Origin: Gonium pectorale
Taxonomy: Eukaryota > Chlorophyta > Chlorophyceae > Chlamydomonadales > Volvocaceae
NCBI GenBank assembly: GCA_001584585.1
Contig: LSYV01000100.1
Location: 32,879 to 96,878, forward strand
DNA length: 64,000 nucleotides
Direction: 5' to 3'
Shown here: positions 53,301 through 64,000 of the stretch, one piece after another
Layout of the letters: every line of letters starts with the position of its first letter
Position numbering within the stretch: the first letter of the stretch is position 1
Notes under the pieces: model-generated
Told to the model about the DNA's origin: nothing
The model's database searches: none
The model's input: the letters and a program-made list of their open reading frames with translations, nothing else
Translations under genes and position numbers: made by a program

Positions 53301-56300
53301 CGCAGTAGCGCATGTTGGCAGCCTCCTGCGGATGCCAAAGAAACGAGGCGGACAAGGAAGCCCTTTAAATCCAAAGCGACCTCATCAGCTGTTGCAATCT
53401 TGGGCTGGGTTCAAAGCAAGTAAGCGTACCGAGCGAGCCTCGCGCTATCACGCGAGCACGCAGGCAGGCGTGTCGATGGACGGAAGGCGCAAGCGGGGGG
53501 GCCCAGGCCCAACACCGGCATGTGAGATCAAGGTGCCCAGCGCATGAGTGCATGGAGACTATACGGCATGCTGCAGGCCGTACCGTGTAGATGAGAAAGT
53601 ACAGCGCCAGCTCCGACAGCAGCCCGTTCGTGATGTGTTGGTCCGAGAACACCCGCTCGCGCAGCTCGTCCGTGAAGCGCTGCGGCCGCGGCGACAGCCG
53701 CTGCATCTTGGTCCATTGCATCTGAGGACGAGGCGGCATATCGGAGAGCAAGGTCCCGACGGTTGTACTCAGCCTGGATACGCGCCGCACGGCGCAAGAG
53801 ATACCCAGGCAGGTAACCTTACAAAACCGCTGCGCATCGTAATGGATCGGCCGCGATGCGAGCGCTGTGGGCGGAGAGCGTTGTACCTGTGCGCACAGTA
53901 GCAACCCAGTCTACCCTTCCCCACAGTCCGTCCCAGAGCTCGCCACTACCCTGCATCGCCTGCCGGCAAACTGCACAGCACGCCAAATTCTCTAAGGAGG
54001 CTCCACAGGCACGACCAGGGTGTCCATTCAAGCAGTCCGGGGCGTTACCTCGTAGCTGTAGAAGATGACGGAGTGGAACTCGAAGAGCGCCTTGCCGAAG
54101 CGCTCGTCGTCCGAGTCGTCCCCCCTGTTGCGCCGCACGTAGCCGTTCTTCACCAGCAGCTGTATCAGGTGGTCGGCGGCCGCAAAGATGCCCGCCGGCA
54201 CGTACTCCCGCTTCGAGTCAAACTGCGTGGACGGCCGCACGTTGAACGCCTGCGGGGGCGGACGGAGGAGGAGGGGCAGCGCTGGGTGCCTGTCACAGCC
54301 TCACGGATGCGGCAGTGCGTGGATGCCCGGTATGGGCTCGTAACTTTTCACACTGGTGAGGGCACGAGTCTCCACTAAGCCTGTGCACGACGCCAGAAGC
54401 GCTACCGGTGCCGTGACAGGGATACCCCTCATCTACCAACAGGATGTTGCCTGCAACGCGCAGAAGTAGACTGCAAACGCGCAGGAGTATGGCTGCAACG
54501 TGATGCGCGCTGTGACCAGCAATGCGTACAAGCATGCGCAAGCCTGTCCTACACCCACCACAACCCACCACCCACCACCACCAAAACCCCCCTCTCGCAC
54601 CGCACCTGGAACCCAAACACGCGCCCGACCCGCCAGACAGTCGCCAGCACCAGGCTGTCCCAGTGCCCCGTGGTGATGATGGGCAGCTTGATGGTGCTGC
54701 GGGCCTTGGGCGGGGCGGCGGCCGACGCCAGCGACGGCGGCGCCCGGCTGGTCATGGACGGGGCGGCCGAGACGGCCCTCGAGACGCCCGCCACCACCGT
54801 GCTCGCCACATCGGTGGCGGCGACCGACTTGCCGCCATCGTCGCTGGCTCGCTTGCCAAACCGCACCGACGACGTCCCGCCGAACTTGACGGTGGTGCCG
54901 CTCCGGAGCTCGGGCGTGTCCGACGGCATGGCCGGCAGCGGGAGCCTGCCCGCATCCGCGGCTGGCGGATTGGACGTGAGCAGGTGGCCGATGGCGCTGA
55001 AGGCGGGGTTCGCCCGGCGCGTGAAGGGCGAAGGCAGGGACTCCCCCGGCGGCAGCAGGGCAGCCGGCGAGATGAGCGTGTCCTCCAGCTCAGCCGGCAC
55101 CTGGGTGCTGGAGATGTGCAGCCGAGCCGGCACGACCGTGCTGTCGAGCCGCTGGATGCCGGCGGGGCCCTCGCGATCCGCGGGCAGCGCCGCGGGGCCC
55201 TTCAGCTGTGAGGGCGCGGACGCGGGCAGCTGCGCGGGGCCGCGCAGGGCGGACTTGGGCCGGAAGCTGCCGCTTGCCGCGGTCGCGCCCTCCTCCTTGA
55301 ACGACCGATAGCCGCCGCCCGTGAGGGCCCTGTAGCCGCCATCGCCGTCCTCGTCGTCCTCGTCCGAGTCGCTCTCGTCCACAAAGCCCAGCTTGAGCTG
55401 CTTGGACGTCCCCTCGGCGCGCAGAGCGGACTTGGGCCTGAGGCTACTGTTCGTGCGTAACGGGCTGGATTGCTCGCTGGTCTTTGACCGGCCCAGCCCA
55501 CCGAACCCCAGGGCACTGGCCACCCGGTCCCGGAAGCTGTTGTGGCGCGACGACGTGCGGCTATTGCCGGCGGACGCCGAGGGGCTGCTGAGCACGTTGT
55601 CCTGGTTGAAGCGCAGCCGTCGGCTGCTGGGGCTGGCTTTCAAGGTGGGGCTTGCCTCGCTCCCGCTGACAGAGGTCACGCCCTCACCGCCAGCGTCAGT
55701 CGCCACCGCAGCCGCCGGCTTGGCGTCTATTTCCCGCACCGCGCGGTCGGCTGCTTCCCCCGCGCGGGAGGGGCGGCCGCGTTCCTCAGCCGACTCGCTG
55801 CCTGGCCCCGGCTGGTCGTGGCCCGGGCCGCCGGATGGTTTGGAGCCTTCGCCGCCAGAGGCGGTCACGTCGCGCGACTCGGCAGCGGACACCCTGAACG
55901 ACACGACCACGTTGGAGTTACTGCCGGAGGTGGATGCCGCTGCTGCTGCCTGGTGCTCCCGCGGCGAATCAGGCGCGCTGTCTGTGAGGTGCTTGCGACT
56001 GGTGAAGGCTGCAGGAGGCGCACGGGCGGCGGGGACGCGAAAGGCCAGCGAAAACATGTTAGCAGTGAGGGGGTAGAGGGTTGGAAGGCATTCTCAGTAG
56101 AGAAGCCCAGGGGCGCATTCATCTCCCGACCGTCGAAACAACAGGCTGAGCGCTGAGGGTGGAAACGAGGAGCCAGGGCTCCCGGTGTTCCATCGCCCGA
56201 TGCCGCAACTCCTGGTGGTCCGTCGCATTTATGGACAACATGGCCGGGGTGGTTTGACAGATTGACGGCGTGAGGGGGTTGGGACATCCATTGCTTGTTC

Positions 56301-57342
56301 CCAGGTGCATACGCAGTCGCAGGGCCCCGAGCAAGGTGCAGCAGGAAGCTGGCCCACCCGGCACGGGTGTCACCACTCCTTACACTTTGTAATGGATCGC
56401 CAGAGCGACTGTGCAGACACCATGACAAAGCCGCCATCCGCGGCCGCGGCACCTGAACCATCCGACTCCTGCGCCTGGGACAGCACATCGACGGCCTTGC
56501 GCCAGCCGACCCGGGAGGGGCCAGCCGACCTCGCGGCCGCTGAGTCCCGCTCCTGCAGGCCCGAGTCGCCGGCGCCGGGCGAGCCAGCGGCACCGGCCGA
56601 GTCGACGGCGCCGGGCGAGCCGGCAGAGGGCGCACCCGGCGCAACAGCGGCGCTTGAGCCCCTGGCGAGCGGCGAGCGAGCAGGCCCTAGTGACGCCGAG
56701 CCCGTGTTCCCGTCCGAGCCGGTTGGCCCGTCTTGTTCCAGGTGCCCAGAACCTGCCGCTGAGCGCAGCCCAGTGTCCAGGCGAAGTGGCCGCGGCACCT
56801 CGATGGAGCGCAACGAAGCCACCCGCGACGAGAGGATCCCGCTCGCTGTGTATCTCCCGGCCACAATGGAAGGACCCGACTCGATAGGCGCGCCCTCGGC
56901 GTCCCAGCTGACGCTCGCCCGCGTCAGCAACGGCTTGGTGCCCTTTGCGCGTGGCGGGGGCGGGGCCGAGCGAGGGGGGGGCATGCGGGAGGATGTTACA
57001 TGCACATGACCCTCGTATGTCTCTATCACCGACACATGCAGTTAAACCAGGGCTCACCACGCTGGGCGATGCGCTTGGCGGGCCGCTGTCGGGCGCTGCG
57101 GTGACGAGGGGGCTCAGCGCGCTTGCCCGGCTCCGCTGCGTCAGGGAGCGCCAGCCGCTTTCCCGCCCGCTCTCCGCCGGTGGGCCATCAGTTGGGGCCG
57201 CAGGGACCCCAGCATCGCCGGCTGGGGCCGGTGACCCCACCAGGTCGCGCCACCCACGCCCGGCGGGCCTCGCCTCGGCCGTTGCCGACTCATCCTCCGG
57301 CGGGGAGTTGGCCCACGCCTGATTGCCGGTCCCTGCCAGCAT
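34731..57342 (-). CDS. GSL: 1,3-beta-glucan (callose) synthase, FKS/GSL family; very large, about 46 exons
   Basis: A plasma-membrane glycosyltransferase (GT48) that makes 1,3-beta-glucan from UDP-glucose. I could follow almost every exon in phase from the ATG at 57342 to the stop at 34731; the estimate is about 3,500 residues (plant and yeast relatives 1,800-2,000). Family motifs in order: EAANMRYCAEGMWWIFWVMN (53325-53125); RSWWGIYRAFYRIYAFHFVL (51.5 kb); FDTALFYQ (48.8 kb); EICDDLREGDFVSDREVHLL (44.5 kb); LESMLSWSVLTPAYEEDVLY (42.0 kb); LQLWASYRGQLLARTVRGMM (40.85 kb); VVLGEGKPENQNQAMVFT (39.9 kb); RMHYGHPDVFNKTHILTRGG (39.0 kb); GFDSILSYQKKISGG and LGTRLDFFRLMSFY (38.5 kb); YIGTGRGFSIQTTDFVKMY (37.35 kb); CPLWFNPFIFNLSKVQRDYT (36.9 kb); LLFNEAFSQSVQTARIKM (35.2 kb). 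All core motifs are present, so it is probably active. Additions are listed separately. Confidence 0.93.
42676..42746. repeat. 37-base tandem duplication in a glucan synthase intron
   Basis: Two adjacent copies, 42676-42712 and 42713-42746, each beginning ttcccgggttgttcctatt and ending ttagcgcgg, with a few differences. They lie in the intron between the exons ending at 42827 and starting at 42537. Confidence 0.85.
43355..43398. repeat. Simple CACG/AACC repeat tract in a glucan synthase intron
   Basis: Tandem cacgcacgcacgcacg followed by aaccaaccaaacaaccaacc. A second short tandem, (ctgca)n, is at 43936-43958 in the neighbouring intron. Confidence 0.7.
44862..48014 (-). other. Glucan synthase central low-complexity insert (five exons, about 700 residues)
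   Basis: Exons 48014-47804, 47707-47165, 46950-46309, 46105-45886 and 45366-44862 lie between the membrane block ending GLIKLDLGVISTWEDLV and the conserved block with DLREGDFVSDREVHLL. In plant enzymes these two are separated by a short cytosolic linker. The insert has a Gly/Ala/Thr-rich part, an acidic part (ADDDDEDDDG) and a tandem basic repeat of the type DRSVRSGNT/DRSVRGGDRSTR at about 45290-45130, then RQKSIT, RTKSIN and RQHSVA, which look like basophilic kinase sites. The frame stays open and in phase through all five exons, which argues for real coding sequence. Confidence 0.7.
54606..57342 (-). other. Glucan synthase N-terminal disordered extension (exons 1-3)
   Basis: Exons 57342-57058, 56942-56384 and 56008-54606 encode about 749 residues of Ser/Ala/Pro/Gly-rich, phospho-site-like sequence before the first conserved part. 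A short Trp-Arg motif recurs: GRGWRDLV, SGWRSLTQ, VGWRKAVDVLSQ, QSLWRSITK. RPKSALR occurs twice (SLRPKSALRAE, SFRPKSALRGP), next to an acidic run ESDSDEDDEDGDGG. The Vta1-like N-terminus of plant callose synthases is not seen. The exon 2 donor is agt|gtaagg, because only this site keeps exon 3 in phase. Confidence 0.75.
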
Positions 57343-58623
57343 AGAGGCCCAGCCGCTACCAGAGCCGCGCGCCCGAGCGTCCGCTCCTAGGCGTCATCCT
57401 CCTCGACAGTCCAAACAACGCAGTCGCGCTCGACCAAGGTCTAATGATCCTAAGCAGCCGCCGTGTGTGGGGAGCGGCCTGAAAACGCGGCACAAATATG
57501 TGAACGAGCTATCAGGAACCCCAACAGCGAGATGTTTGGCCCAATTAATGCATGATTTGCAAGCTAAAAAATGCACAGCACGGGGGTAAAGCACGCGGGT
57601 GAGGCTTTCGATAATAGAGTGTAGGAAAGAGCCCTTCGACCCGTTTTGCGGGTGGGCCGACTACAGCGACCTAAAGCATACAAAATGCGCTTTGAGCTGC
57701 ACAAGAGCTGGGGTCAATTCGGCTCTCGCAGCGCACCGTACGGCGTGGTTTAATTTTGCGGGGCGAGGGGTCTGGTCTCTAGCTCACTCGATGCATCATG
57801 AAACGTTGCCCCCATCTGTTATTGCCTGCATGGAACTTACCGACCCCGACCCCACAGGAACTTGACGCTGACTGGCACCCCAGCACTCGGCACCCCGCTG
57901 TGAGCGAGGGGATCATGAGCGTCTTGAGCGAGGGGGACCATAAGCTAGGGATGGAGGGAGGGAGACGTCGCTTGAAACAGGTTGTCGTGTCTGGCGTGGA
58001 GCTCCTGACGCCGACGCCCAACGCCCACAAGCCGTCTGGCGTGTCTGTCCATTCGCACTGAGGAAGGACTCTCGTCGGATAGAGTGCAATGTCGCACGTT
58101 GTTGCACATGGTTTTGGGAATGGCCGAAGATGCCAGTGGTAACGCCGGCCGGGCTCGGAGTTGGACATGGTCCCGCGGGTCCATAGTTACAGAAAAAAGA
58201 GTTTCAAGCATTGCCACGCCTGTTACAAGCCCCATGCGCTGTCGTAAGCTCACGAGTCACGCACCGCCGACGCTGAGCCTCCGCGCCGTCACACGCTGGC
58301 GGGCCGGCCGCTCACTACTCGCCAAGCACTCGCTTAGCATCAATACAGCCATATGTAGTATCAACACGCAGTATCCCATAGCTGTCGAGTCTGTGCTGGG
58401 CGCAAATGGCGTATGTATCGGCGCCGCACGACCTAAACACGCGCACATATGCGCCTCCTAGGGTCTCCAGCCAGCGCCCTGCCCGTGCCCACGCTACGAG
58501 TCCCAGCCTACCCATCTCATTGCTGCCACATCAGGCGGCCACCTGCCGGCTGCCGCAATCTGCCGCCTCCCCATGAATCGCCTCCTCCCTCACCCGCGTC
58601 TCTTTCCCCGCTCGCTCTCCTCC
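57343..58623. promoter_or_regulatory. Upstream region of glucan synthase and 3' flank of the SDR gene
   Basis: Both genes are on the minus strand, so this stretch carries the SDR 3' UTR (right) and the glucan synthase promoter (left). Reverse-strand TGTAA candidates (ttaca) lie at 58187 and 58223, about 400 bases after the SDR stop. No coding frame is supported. Confidence 0.4.
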
Positions 58624-61610
58624 TCAGCCGCTGCCCGCCGTGGGCGGCTCCTCTGCCGCCGGAGCGGGCACCGGAACCGTGTAGTTGAGCGCCAGCCTTC
58701 CGCCGTCCACGTACAGCACCTGGCCCGTCATGTAGGCAGCGCCCTCGCCCGCCAGAAACGCCACCACGTCGCCCACCTCGTCCGGCTGGCCGATTCGCCC
58801 CAGCGGCGTGCGGCTCAGCAGCCGGCTCCGGGCAGCCGCGTCGTTGGCCACTGAGGCCAGCACGTCGGTGGCTATGCTGTGAGTGTGTGGGTGGGGTGGG
58901 GGGATAACATCGAAGCAAGCCGCGTGTCGGTGTCGATGCTGAGAGGTGGGGCAGAGGGGCCCTGCCTCACGCGCTCGAAGGAGTCCGAGAGAGGACGCAG
59001 GACGGACGATGTGAGGGAAACCATGAGAGATGCCCTGGCTCAGGAGGTCTAACGCGGAACGTGCTTGCGGGGCACAGAGCAATACGACAGCGGTGAAGAC
59101 GACGGGGGCCATGGGCGAGGAAGAGGGATGTGTTGTGAGCAACGCGGCGCGGGCATACCGTGTGTCCCCAGAACGAGGGCCGCTCAGCCCCCGATGGACC
59201 CTTCCGGAGGCAGCTCCTGTACCGCAGAGCTCCGGCGGCAGCTGCCCAGGAACCTGATCCTGTGGGCCCATCCGCCATCACCATCCCTATATCCCGTGCA
59301 GGCCCCGCCCCGCCCCGCCGCCCCGCATCGCCCCGCCCCGCATCGCCCCGCCCTTCCCTCGGCCCCGCACCCCACCTCCCCGGCCCCACGCTGTTGACTC
59401 GGATGCCGTGCGGCGCCAGCGCCAGCGCCATGCAGCGGGTGAGGCCATTGACTCCGCCCTTGCTGGCGTTGTAGCCGGCGATGGTGGGGATGGCCTGCAA
59501 CCAGCGACCAGCAACCAGCAACCAGCGACCAGCGACCAGCGACCAGCAACCAGCGCGCAGGCAAAGACAACACGTAGGCCCAGCGGGGGGAGGGAGAGAG
59601 CGAGGAGAGCTTGAGGCGGCTGAGAGACTCCACCTTTGAGCTGGTCGGTTCGAGTGGGGCGCGGCATTCTTGTTATGGGGCTACGCTTCCTCCAAATCTG
59701 CAATGTCCCTACCCTCCCGCCGCCTGCTGCCTCCCCTTAAGTGTCCCTCCTGCCCCTTTCCATCACGCCTGGATCCCGGCCCCACGTCCCCCACCATGAC
59801 TGCGTTGACTGAGCTCATGGTGACGATGGATCCGCCCGACCAGGCGGGGTCAGCCTCCTTTTGGGACACCATCTGCCGGGCGGCTGCCTGGAGAGGCGGG
59901 TAACAGAGCCGCCGGGCGCAGGCACGCAGCGGAGGGCCGGTGGTCGAGTCGATCAGGATGGTGGAACGGCGCTACCCGTGCTATGCCCGTGACATGGCCG
60001 TGTGTGTGGGGGGGTGTGCAACCATGCGCTGCGCAGGCCATGAGGGTGGAGATTGGGGTGGCAGCAGGGCCGAGACTTGCGGGCGAGGGCGGCACGCGCA
60101 CCTGGCACGACAGGAAGACACCCTTGAGGTTTACCCCCACCACGTCGTCAAAGTCCTGCGGGGTCATTTAGGGGCGTGCGTGCACACGCAAGATGATCCC
60201 ATCAGGGCAGCCAATGAAGCCGAGGCAGTCACGGCAGTTGGGGGGTTACAGCGGTAGGACGCTGTGCGAGGCTGCCCCCGCCTCGCCGTTGGCGCATAGC
60301 CCCGCCTGCCCTCACGGCCCAGCCAGCCCCTACGGCCCACCTGTTCGGTCATCTCCAGAAAGGGTGCTGCCTTGACGATTCCCGCATTGGCGACCTGGAG
60401 GACAGGGTCCAGAAATAGGGGAAGGCGTTCTCACTAGAGAGGCGTTAGGCGCATGCTGCCCCCTGGAGGTTGGGGGCGTGGGGCCGGGCCGGGCGAATGG
60501 CTGGTGCCGGAGGGCGATGCCAAGCAACTCGTGTCACCAGTCCCGCCCGCCACCACGGAACCCAACCAATCACCGGTCGCGTGGGAAGACGGGACTGGGC
60601 CTGCCCCCACGCGACCGCCTAGCCCCGTCGCCGCCAAAGCGTGCCCCTCAGGGCCAGTTCCCCAAATAGCCCCAACCCCACCATCCGCCGCCCACCGACC
60701 AGCCCGCCCGCCCACCGACCAGCCCGCCCACCATAATGTCCAGCTTGCCCCACTGCGACACCGCCGCCGCAACAGCCGCCTCGCAGTCGGCCTACGCTGG
60801 GCCGGCAAGGTTCCGGCAGAAATGCAGAAAGGGCGAAGGGGCGGAGAGAAGGCGGGGAGGAAGGCAGGGAGCATGGCAGGAGAACCGGGTGGAGGCCCTA
60901 GGGCCCTGGCACCCCAGGGCGCCAGGGCGCATCGCCCTGCTCAACCGCCCCAGCCCCGCCCCCGCTGGCCCCTCCTGCCCCCCCCCTCCGCCCGAACCCC
61001 ACCTTGCCTTGAGACGCACGTCGCACTTGACCGCCGCCGCGCCGTGGCCCGCCGCCACCAGCTCAGCGGCGCTGCGCTGCGCCGCCGCCAGGTCCAGGTC
61101 CGCCAGCATCACCTACGCTGGTGGATGCCATACAGCGTGTGTGTGTATGTGTGCGTGCGTGCATCAATTGTAGACGGCGCGCTCAAGTAAAACACAACCT
61201 GGAAGCGTGTGAAGTAAATGCGTGTTTGTGTTTGTTTTTGTATGGGGCGGGGGATACTAGGATAATAGGAGGAGGGCGGTAATGAGCGGGAGGCAGCCAG
61301 AGGGGTCTGTGTTGTGGGACAGTTTTCAGATGCCCCGACCACCAGGAGAGTTGCGAAGGGCTACCCATACCCATACGCAAAGGGCTCGAGTTGAGGAGCC
61401 TACCCCAGCCCCATACACCATGTGCCCCTGGCCGCGTGGAGGTGCAGTGCGGATACGAGGCCTCTCCGCCCCCACCCTCCAGCGCACCTTTGCGCCCTCC
61501 CGGCACAGGCTCCGCGCACATCCGTAGCCAATGCCCCGAGCACCACCGGTCACCACCGCCACTTTGCCCAACAGCCGCTGGGCTGAAGCTCCCGCAGCGA
61601 GGGAGGTCAT
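58624..61610 (-). CDS. Short-chain dehydrogenase/reductase (FabG-like SDR), complete, 8 exons
   Basis: An NAD(P)-dependent oxidoreductase of the classical SDR type; the substrate cannot be read from the sequence. Exons in phase: 61610-61488, 61112-61008, 60791-60732, 60394-60341, 60155-60102, 59887-59795, 59494-59376, 58876-58624; 286 residues. Motifs: [18 protein letters not shown] (TGxxxGxG cofactor loop), MLADLDL, KCDV, LDIMVANAGIV (NAG), [28 protein letters not shown] (catalytic Ser), [16 protein letters not shown] (catalytic Tyr and Lys), [45 protein letters not shown]. The C-terminal tail is Pro/Ala/Glu-rich. The second intron has a GC donor (aag|gcaagg); the nearby GT site would break the frame. 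The start is the first in-frame ATG, 13 residues before the Rossmann strand, so no transit peptide is evident. It could be a 3-oxoacyl-ACP reductase or a sugar-alcohol/glucose-type dehydrogenase. Confidence 0.92.
59498..59554. repeat. Heptamer tandem repeat (accagcr) at an SDR splice acceptor
   Basis: About eight copies of accagcg/accagca. On the coding (minus) strand this reads as tgctggt/cgctggt units running directly into the cag acceptor of the seventh SDR exon, so the repeat takes the place of a normal pyrimidine tract. Confidence 0.85.
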
Positions 61611-61971
61611 GCGAGCAACGGCGTGGGATGAACGACTAGAGATTGTTGGTCTCGTGAGTGGCGATTGGGAAAGGAGTCTTTCAAAGTCAAAGCAAGCCTC
61701 GATAGCTATGCGGAAACAATACAGAATGGCGCGACCACGCAACCCACGACGACGCAACACCCACGCGCCGTACCGTAACGCTGACGAGGACCGTCTTTTG
61801 AGGCGACAGTCGCTGCCGCAACCGCAGAGGAGCTTTGGCTGCTCGAGTTGCCCTTTGAGACTCCTGATTATCGTTATAGAAAGACCTTTCCTTGCAGCGA
61901 CTCCTGCACTGTTGACGCTTTACGGGCAACAGCTTGTCGTTCTAGTGTAGTTCTATCACCAGTTCAGATAC
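61611..61971. promoter_or_regulatory. Shared upstream region of the SDR (-) and FKBP (+) genes
   Basis: 361 bases between divergent start codons, with visibly lower GC than either first exon. No clear TATA box. Both 5' UTRs must fit here. Confidence 0.4.
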
Positions 61972-63575
61972 ATGCAGCAAACGCGTCTCTCCCGCCCCGC
62001 CCGCGCGGGCGCCTCCCAGGCCACTCGTTGCACCGCTCGCCCGCAGCGGCCCTTCGTCGCCACCACCACCTGCGCCGCCGCCCTCCACCCCTCCCCTCCC
62101 TCCCCTACCCCCTACCCCTCATCCTCCCCCGCCCCCGTCCCCGCCCCCGCCCCCGGGCCCTCCCGTCGCGACGCGCTGCTCCTCTGCGCCTCCTCCGCCC
62201 TCTCCCTCTCCCTGCCCCTCCTCCCACCCCCCCCGCCCGCGGCCGCCAAGCCCGGCGCCCCCGCCACCGACCCCGGCGACTGGAGCTCCCCCGGACTGGG
62301 CGCGCCGGTGGACCCCTCCCAGCCGCGCTTCGTCAAGCTGCCCAGCGGCGTCCGCTTCCAGGAGCTCAACGTCGGCAGCGGCCCCGCGGCGGCCACCGGC
62401 GACACGATTCTGTTTGACTACGTGCTGCGACGCAGCAACGGTTACTTCATCTACGGGACGGTGGAGGGCATCTCCTTCCAGCCGCGCGACGTGCCGGTGG
62501 CGCCCGTGGCGGCCAAGCTGGGCGCCGGCGAGCTCATACCGGTGGGTGGACATGGGTGTGTGTGTGGGGGGGGGAGTACGCGTAGGCGGGCATGGTGAGG
62601 TGCCCTGGAGACGCTATAATAGAGGGTGCGGAGCGTGTGGACTGGCATGGGGAAAGAGTAATGTGGGGCTCTGACGTAGTCGCGAGTACGGTGGGCGCGT
62701 ACGGCGTGTCGGGTACGACGAGGGTGGCCATAGGTGGGCGCGTACGGCGCCCATGGTGCACATGCTCGCTCTCGGCCCGGCCTGTTCCCGCTCAGCCTGC
62801 CCTCCTGCCCGCCCTCTGCCTGTCCCTGCCCCCCGCCCGCCCACGGGGGGGGGGGCGTTCGGGAAGGCATGCGCCTAAGGCCTCTCTAGAGAGAACGCCT
62901 TTTTCCTATTCTGACCCCTCACCCCCGGCAGGGTCTTGAGGAGGTGCTGGCGGGCATGGCCCCGGGTAGCAAGCGCCGCGCGCTCATCCCGCCCGAGCTG
63001 GGCTACGTGGGCGGGGGCGAGGGACCGCAGCCGCCCACCTTCGCGACCAAGCGCCAGCTGGAGACCCACCGCAGGTGGGCGCGGGGAGGGGAGCGGGGCA
63101 GGAGGGGGCCGAGGATGCGTTTGGGGGGCAGGGAGGGAGAGACCCATGTTACTGGGATGAGCAGCGGTGCGTGCGTCAAGGTGGGGCCACTTGGATGGCT
63201 GCAACGGGTGGGGGGGCGCTCCACACATCGACGGCACACGGCGCAACGACGCTCCTTGAGGTACCGCGTGCTCAGAAGCTACAGCCCTACGGCAGCCCGA
63301 GGGGCTGGGGCTGGAGGTCTGTCTGCTGTCGCCTGTGGAATGCCATCCACCGCACAGCATCGCCTACCCCGCCTCCCTCAATCGCCTTCAGCTGCTGCCA
63401 CCAACCTCGCGATCATCCACTCCGCACACTCTTCCCCACCCCGACAGCACCTCCACCGATGTTAAGCCATCTCTCGCTCCCCGCCGCTGGTATCCACCCG
63501 GCCCCACCCTCCCCCCCCCCCAGGGAGCCGCTGCTGTTCGAGGTGCAGATGCTGCGTGTGGGCGGCCGCAAGTAG
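61972..63575 (+). CDS. FKBP-type peptidyl-prolyl isomerase, probable thylakoid lumen, complete, 3 exons
   Basis: An FKBP-fold prolyl isomerase predicted for the chloroplast lumen. Exons in phase: 61972-62541, 62932-63074, 63524-63575; 254 residues. The N-terminus is a long Arg/Ala/Ser then Pro-rich transit peptide, followed by PSRRDALLLCASSALSLSLP and an AAA-type cleavage site near AAAKPGAP: a twin arginine before a hydrophobic core, the form of Tat-type lumen targeting. The mature part has LPSGVRFQELNVGSG, GDTILFDYVLRRSNGYFIYG, then GAGELIPGLEEVLAGMAPGS (the GVGELIPGLxxxLxGM-type FKBP strand and helix), RRALIPPELGYVG and LLFEVQMLRVGGRK. Several aromatic residues of the FK506 pocket are not obvious, as in other plant lumen FKBPs of the FKBP16/17 groups, so catalytic activity may be low. 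Confidence 0.88.
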
Positions 63576-64000
63576 GGAGTGGCAGTCATGGCTTGCAGCG
63601 GCAGGACCAGGGCCAGCCCTAGCTGGTGATGTGGGAATGGCGGCGAGCCAGGGCCGGCAGGGAGCCGCTCCGCATCCCCAATGGCCCAAGCGCTGGTCCC
63701 GGGATGGCGGCCCACTGGCGCGCTGGTTCGCTTCTCGTAAGGGGCCCGGCGCTTATGGGTGTCGAGGCTCGCCTGGTCGCTTGGCTGGCACTCCCGGTCT
63801 AGAGCGCCGCGTGAGGGCGCTGCGATGTTCTGAGCTCCCAGCTGTGGCTGGAGCCTGCACTCAGCGGGGCGGCAGGGAGCGAGAGCGACGGCACGGTTTG
63901 GCGCCTGTGGCAGGCGGATAGCGACGCGATATGCTTGATTATCTATGCGGGGCGCTGCCCGGACAGCTGCCATATCGGGAACGGGAACTGGTGTTGGAGA
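63576..64000. other. 3' flank of the FKBP gene
   Basis: The last 425 bases hold no supported gene. No TGTAA signal is seen before the window ends. Confidence 0.4.

Noticed and set aside
54522..56156. Long plus-strand frames opposite glucan synthase exon 3
   Set aside because: Antisense of a 1.4 kb coding exon. The minus frame has matching splice phases at both ends; the plus frames have none and no domain.
61183..61527. Plus- and minus-strand frames between SDR exons 1 and 2
   Set aside because: They lie inside an SDR intron whose ends are fixed by phase and by the Rossmann-fold sequence.

Overview
The window looks like nuclear DNA of a green alga of the Chlamydomonadales (Chlamydomonas/volvocine type). 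It is very GC-rich. Genes are cut by many short GT-AG introns, with two GC-AG introns that reading phase supports. Proteins carry Ala/Pro/Gly/Ser-rich disordered tails, one gene has a TGTAA poly(A) signal, and two products have plastid-type leaders. No prokaryotic operon logic applies. All exon models were built by hand from splice signals, reading phase and protein-family motifs, so single boundaries may be off by a base or two.

Left part (1-10.1 kb): the 5' part of an exocyst SEC15 gene (minus strand, running off the left edge) lies head-to-head with a complete 13-exon MST/Hippo-type Ste20 kinase of the plant SIK1 type (plus). From 10.1 to 16.0 kb the DNA is mostly non-genic and repeat-bearing. 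It contains the C-terminal half of a SLIP-GC-like (NUGGC-type) dynamin-superfamily GTPase on the minus strand and a decayed repeat copy (A).

Middle part (16-27 kb): a plastid-type J-domain protein (plus), NTF2 (minus), an algal protein with an AF4/FMR2-type C-terminal homology domain (minus) and, head-to-head with it, a p24/TMED cargo receptor (plus). Next come an inverted second repeat copy (B, 28.4-28.7 kb), the N-terminal P-loop half of a SLIP-GC-like GTPase on the plus strand (29.6-31.0 kb), and a degraded retroelement stretch (31.5-33.5 kb, minus) with BTB-like, PHD-finger and non-LTR reverse-transcriptase C-terminal segments.

Right part (34.7-64 kb): one very large minus-strand gene for a 1,3-beta-glucan (callose) synthase fills 34.7-57.3 kb with about 46 exons. 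I estimate about 3,500 residues, against the usual 1,800-2,000, because of long disordered N-terminal, central and C-terminal additions. It is followed by an 8-exon short-chain dehydrogenase/reductase (minus), head-to-head with a thylakoid-lumen-type FKBP isomerase (plus).

The intact genes look like ordinary housekeeping or regulatory loci: vesicle tethering (SEC15), ER-Golgi cargo (p24), nuclear import (NTF2), transcription elongation-type factor (AFF-like), plastid folding (J protein, FKBP), wall polysaccharide (glucan synthase) and growth signalling (SIK1). The most unusual feature is that the two halves of a SLIP-GC-like GTPase lie 15 kb apart in opposite orientation and flank four intact genes, as an inversion would leave them.
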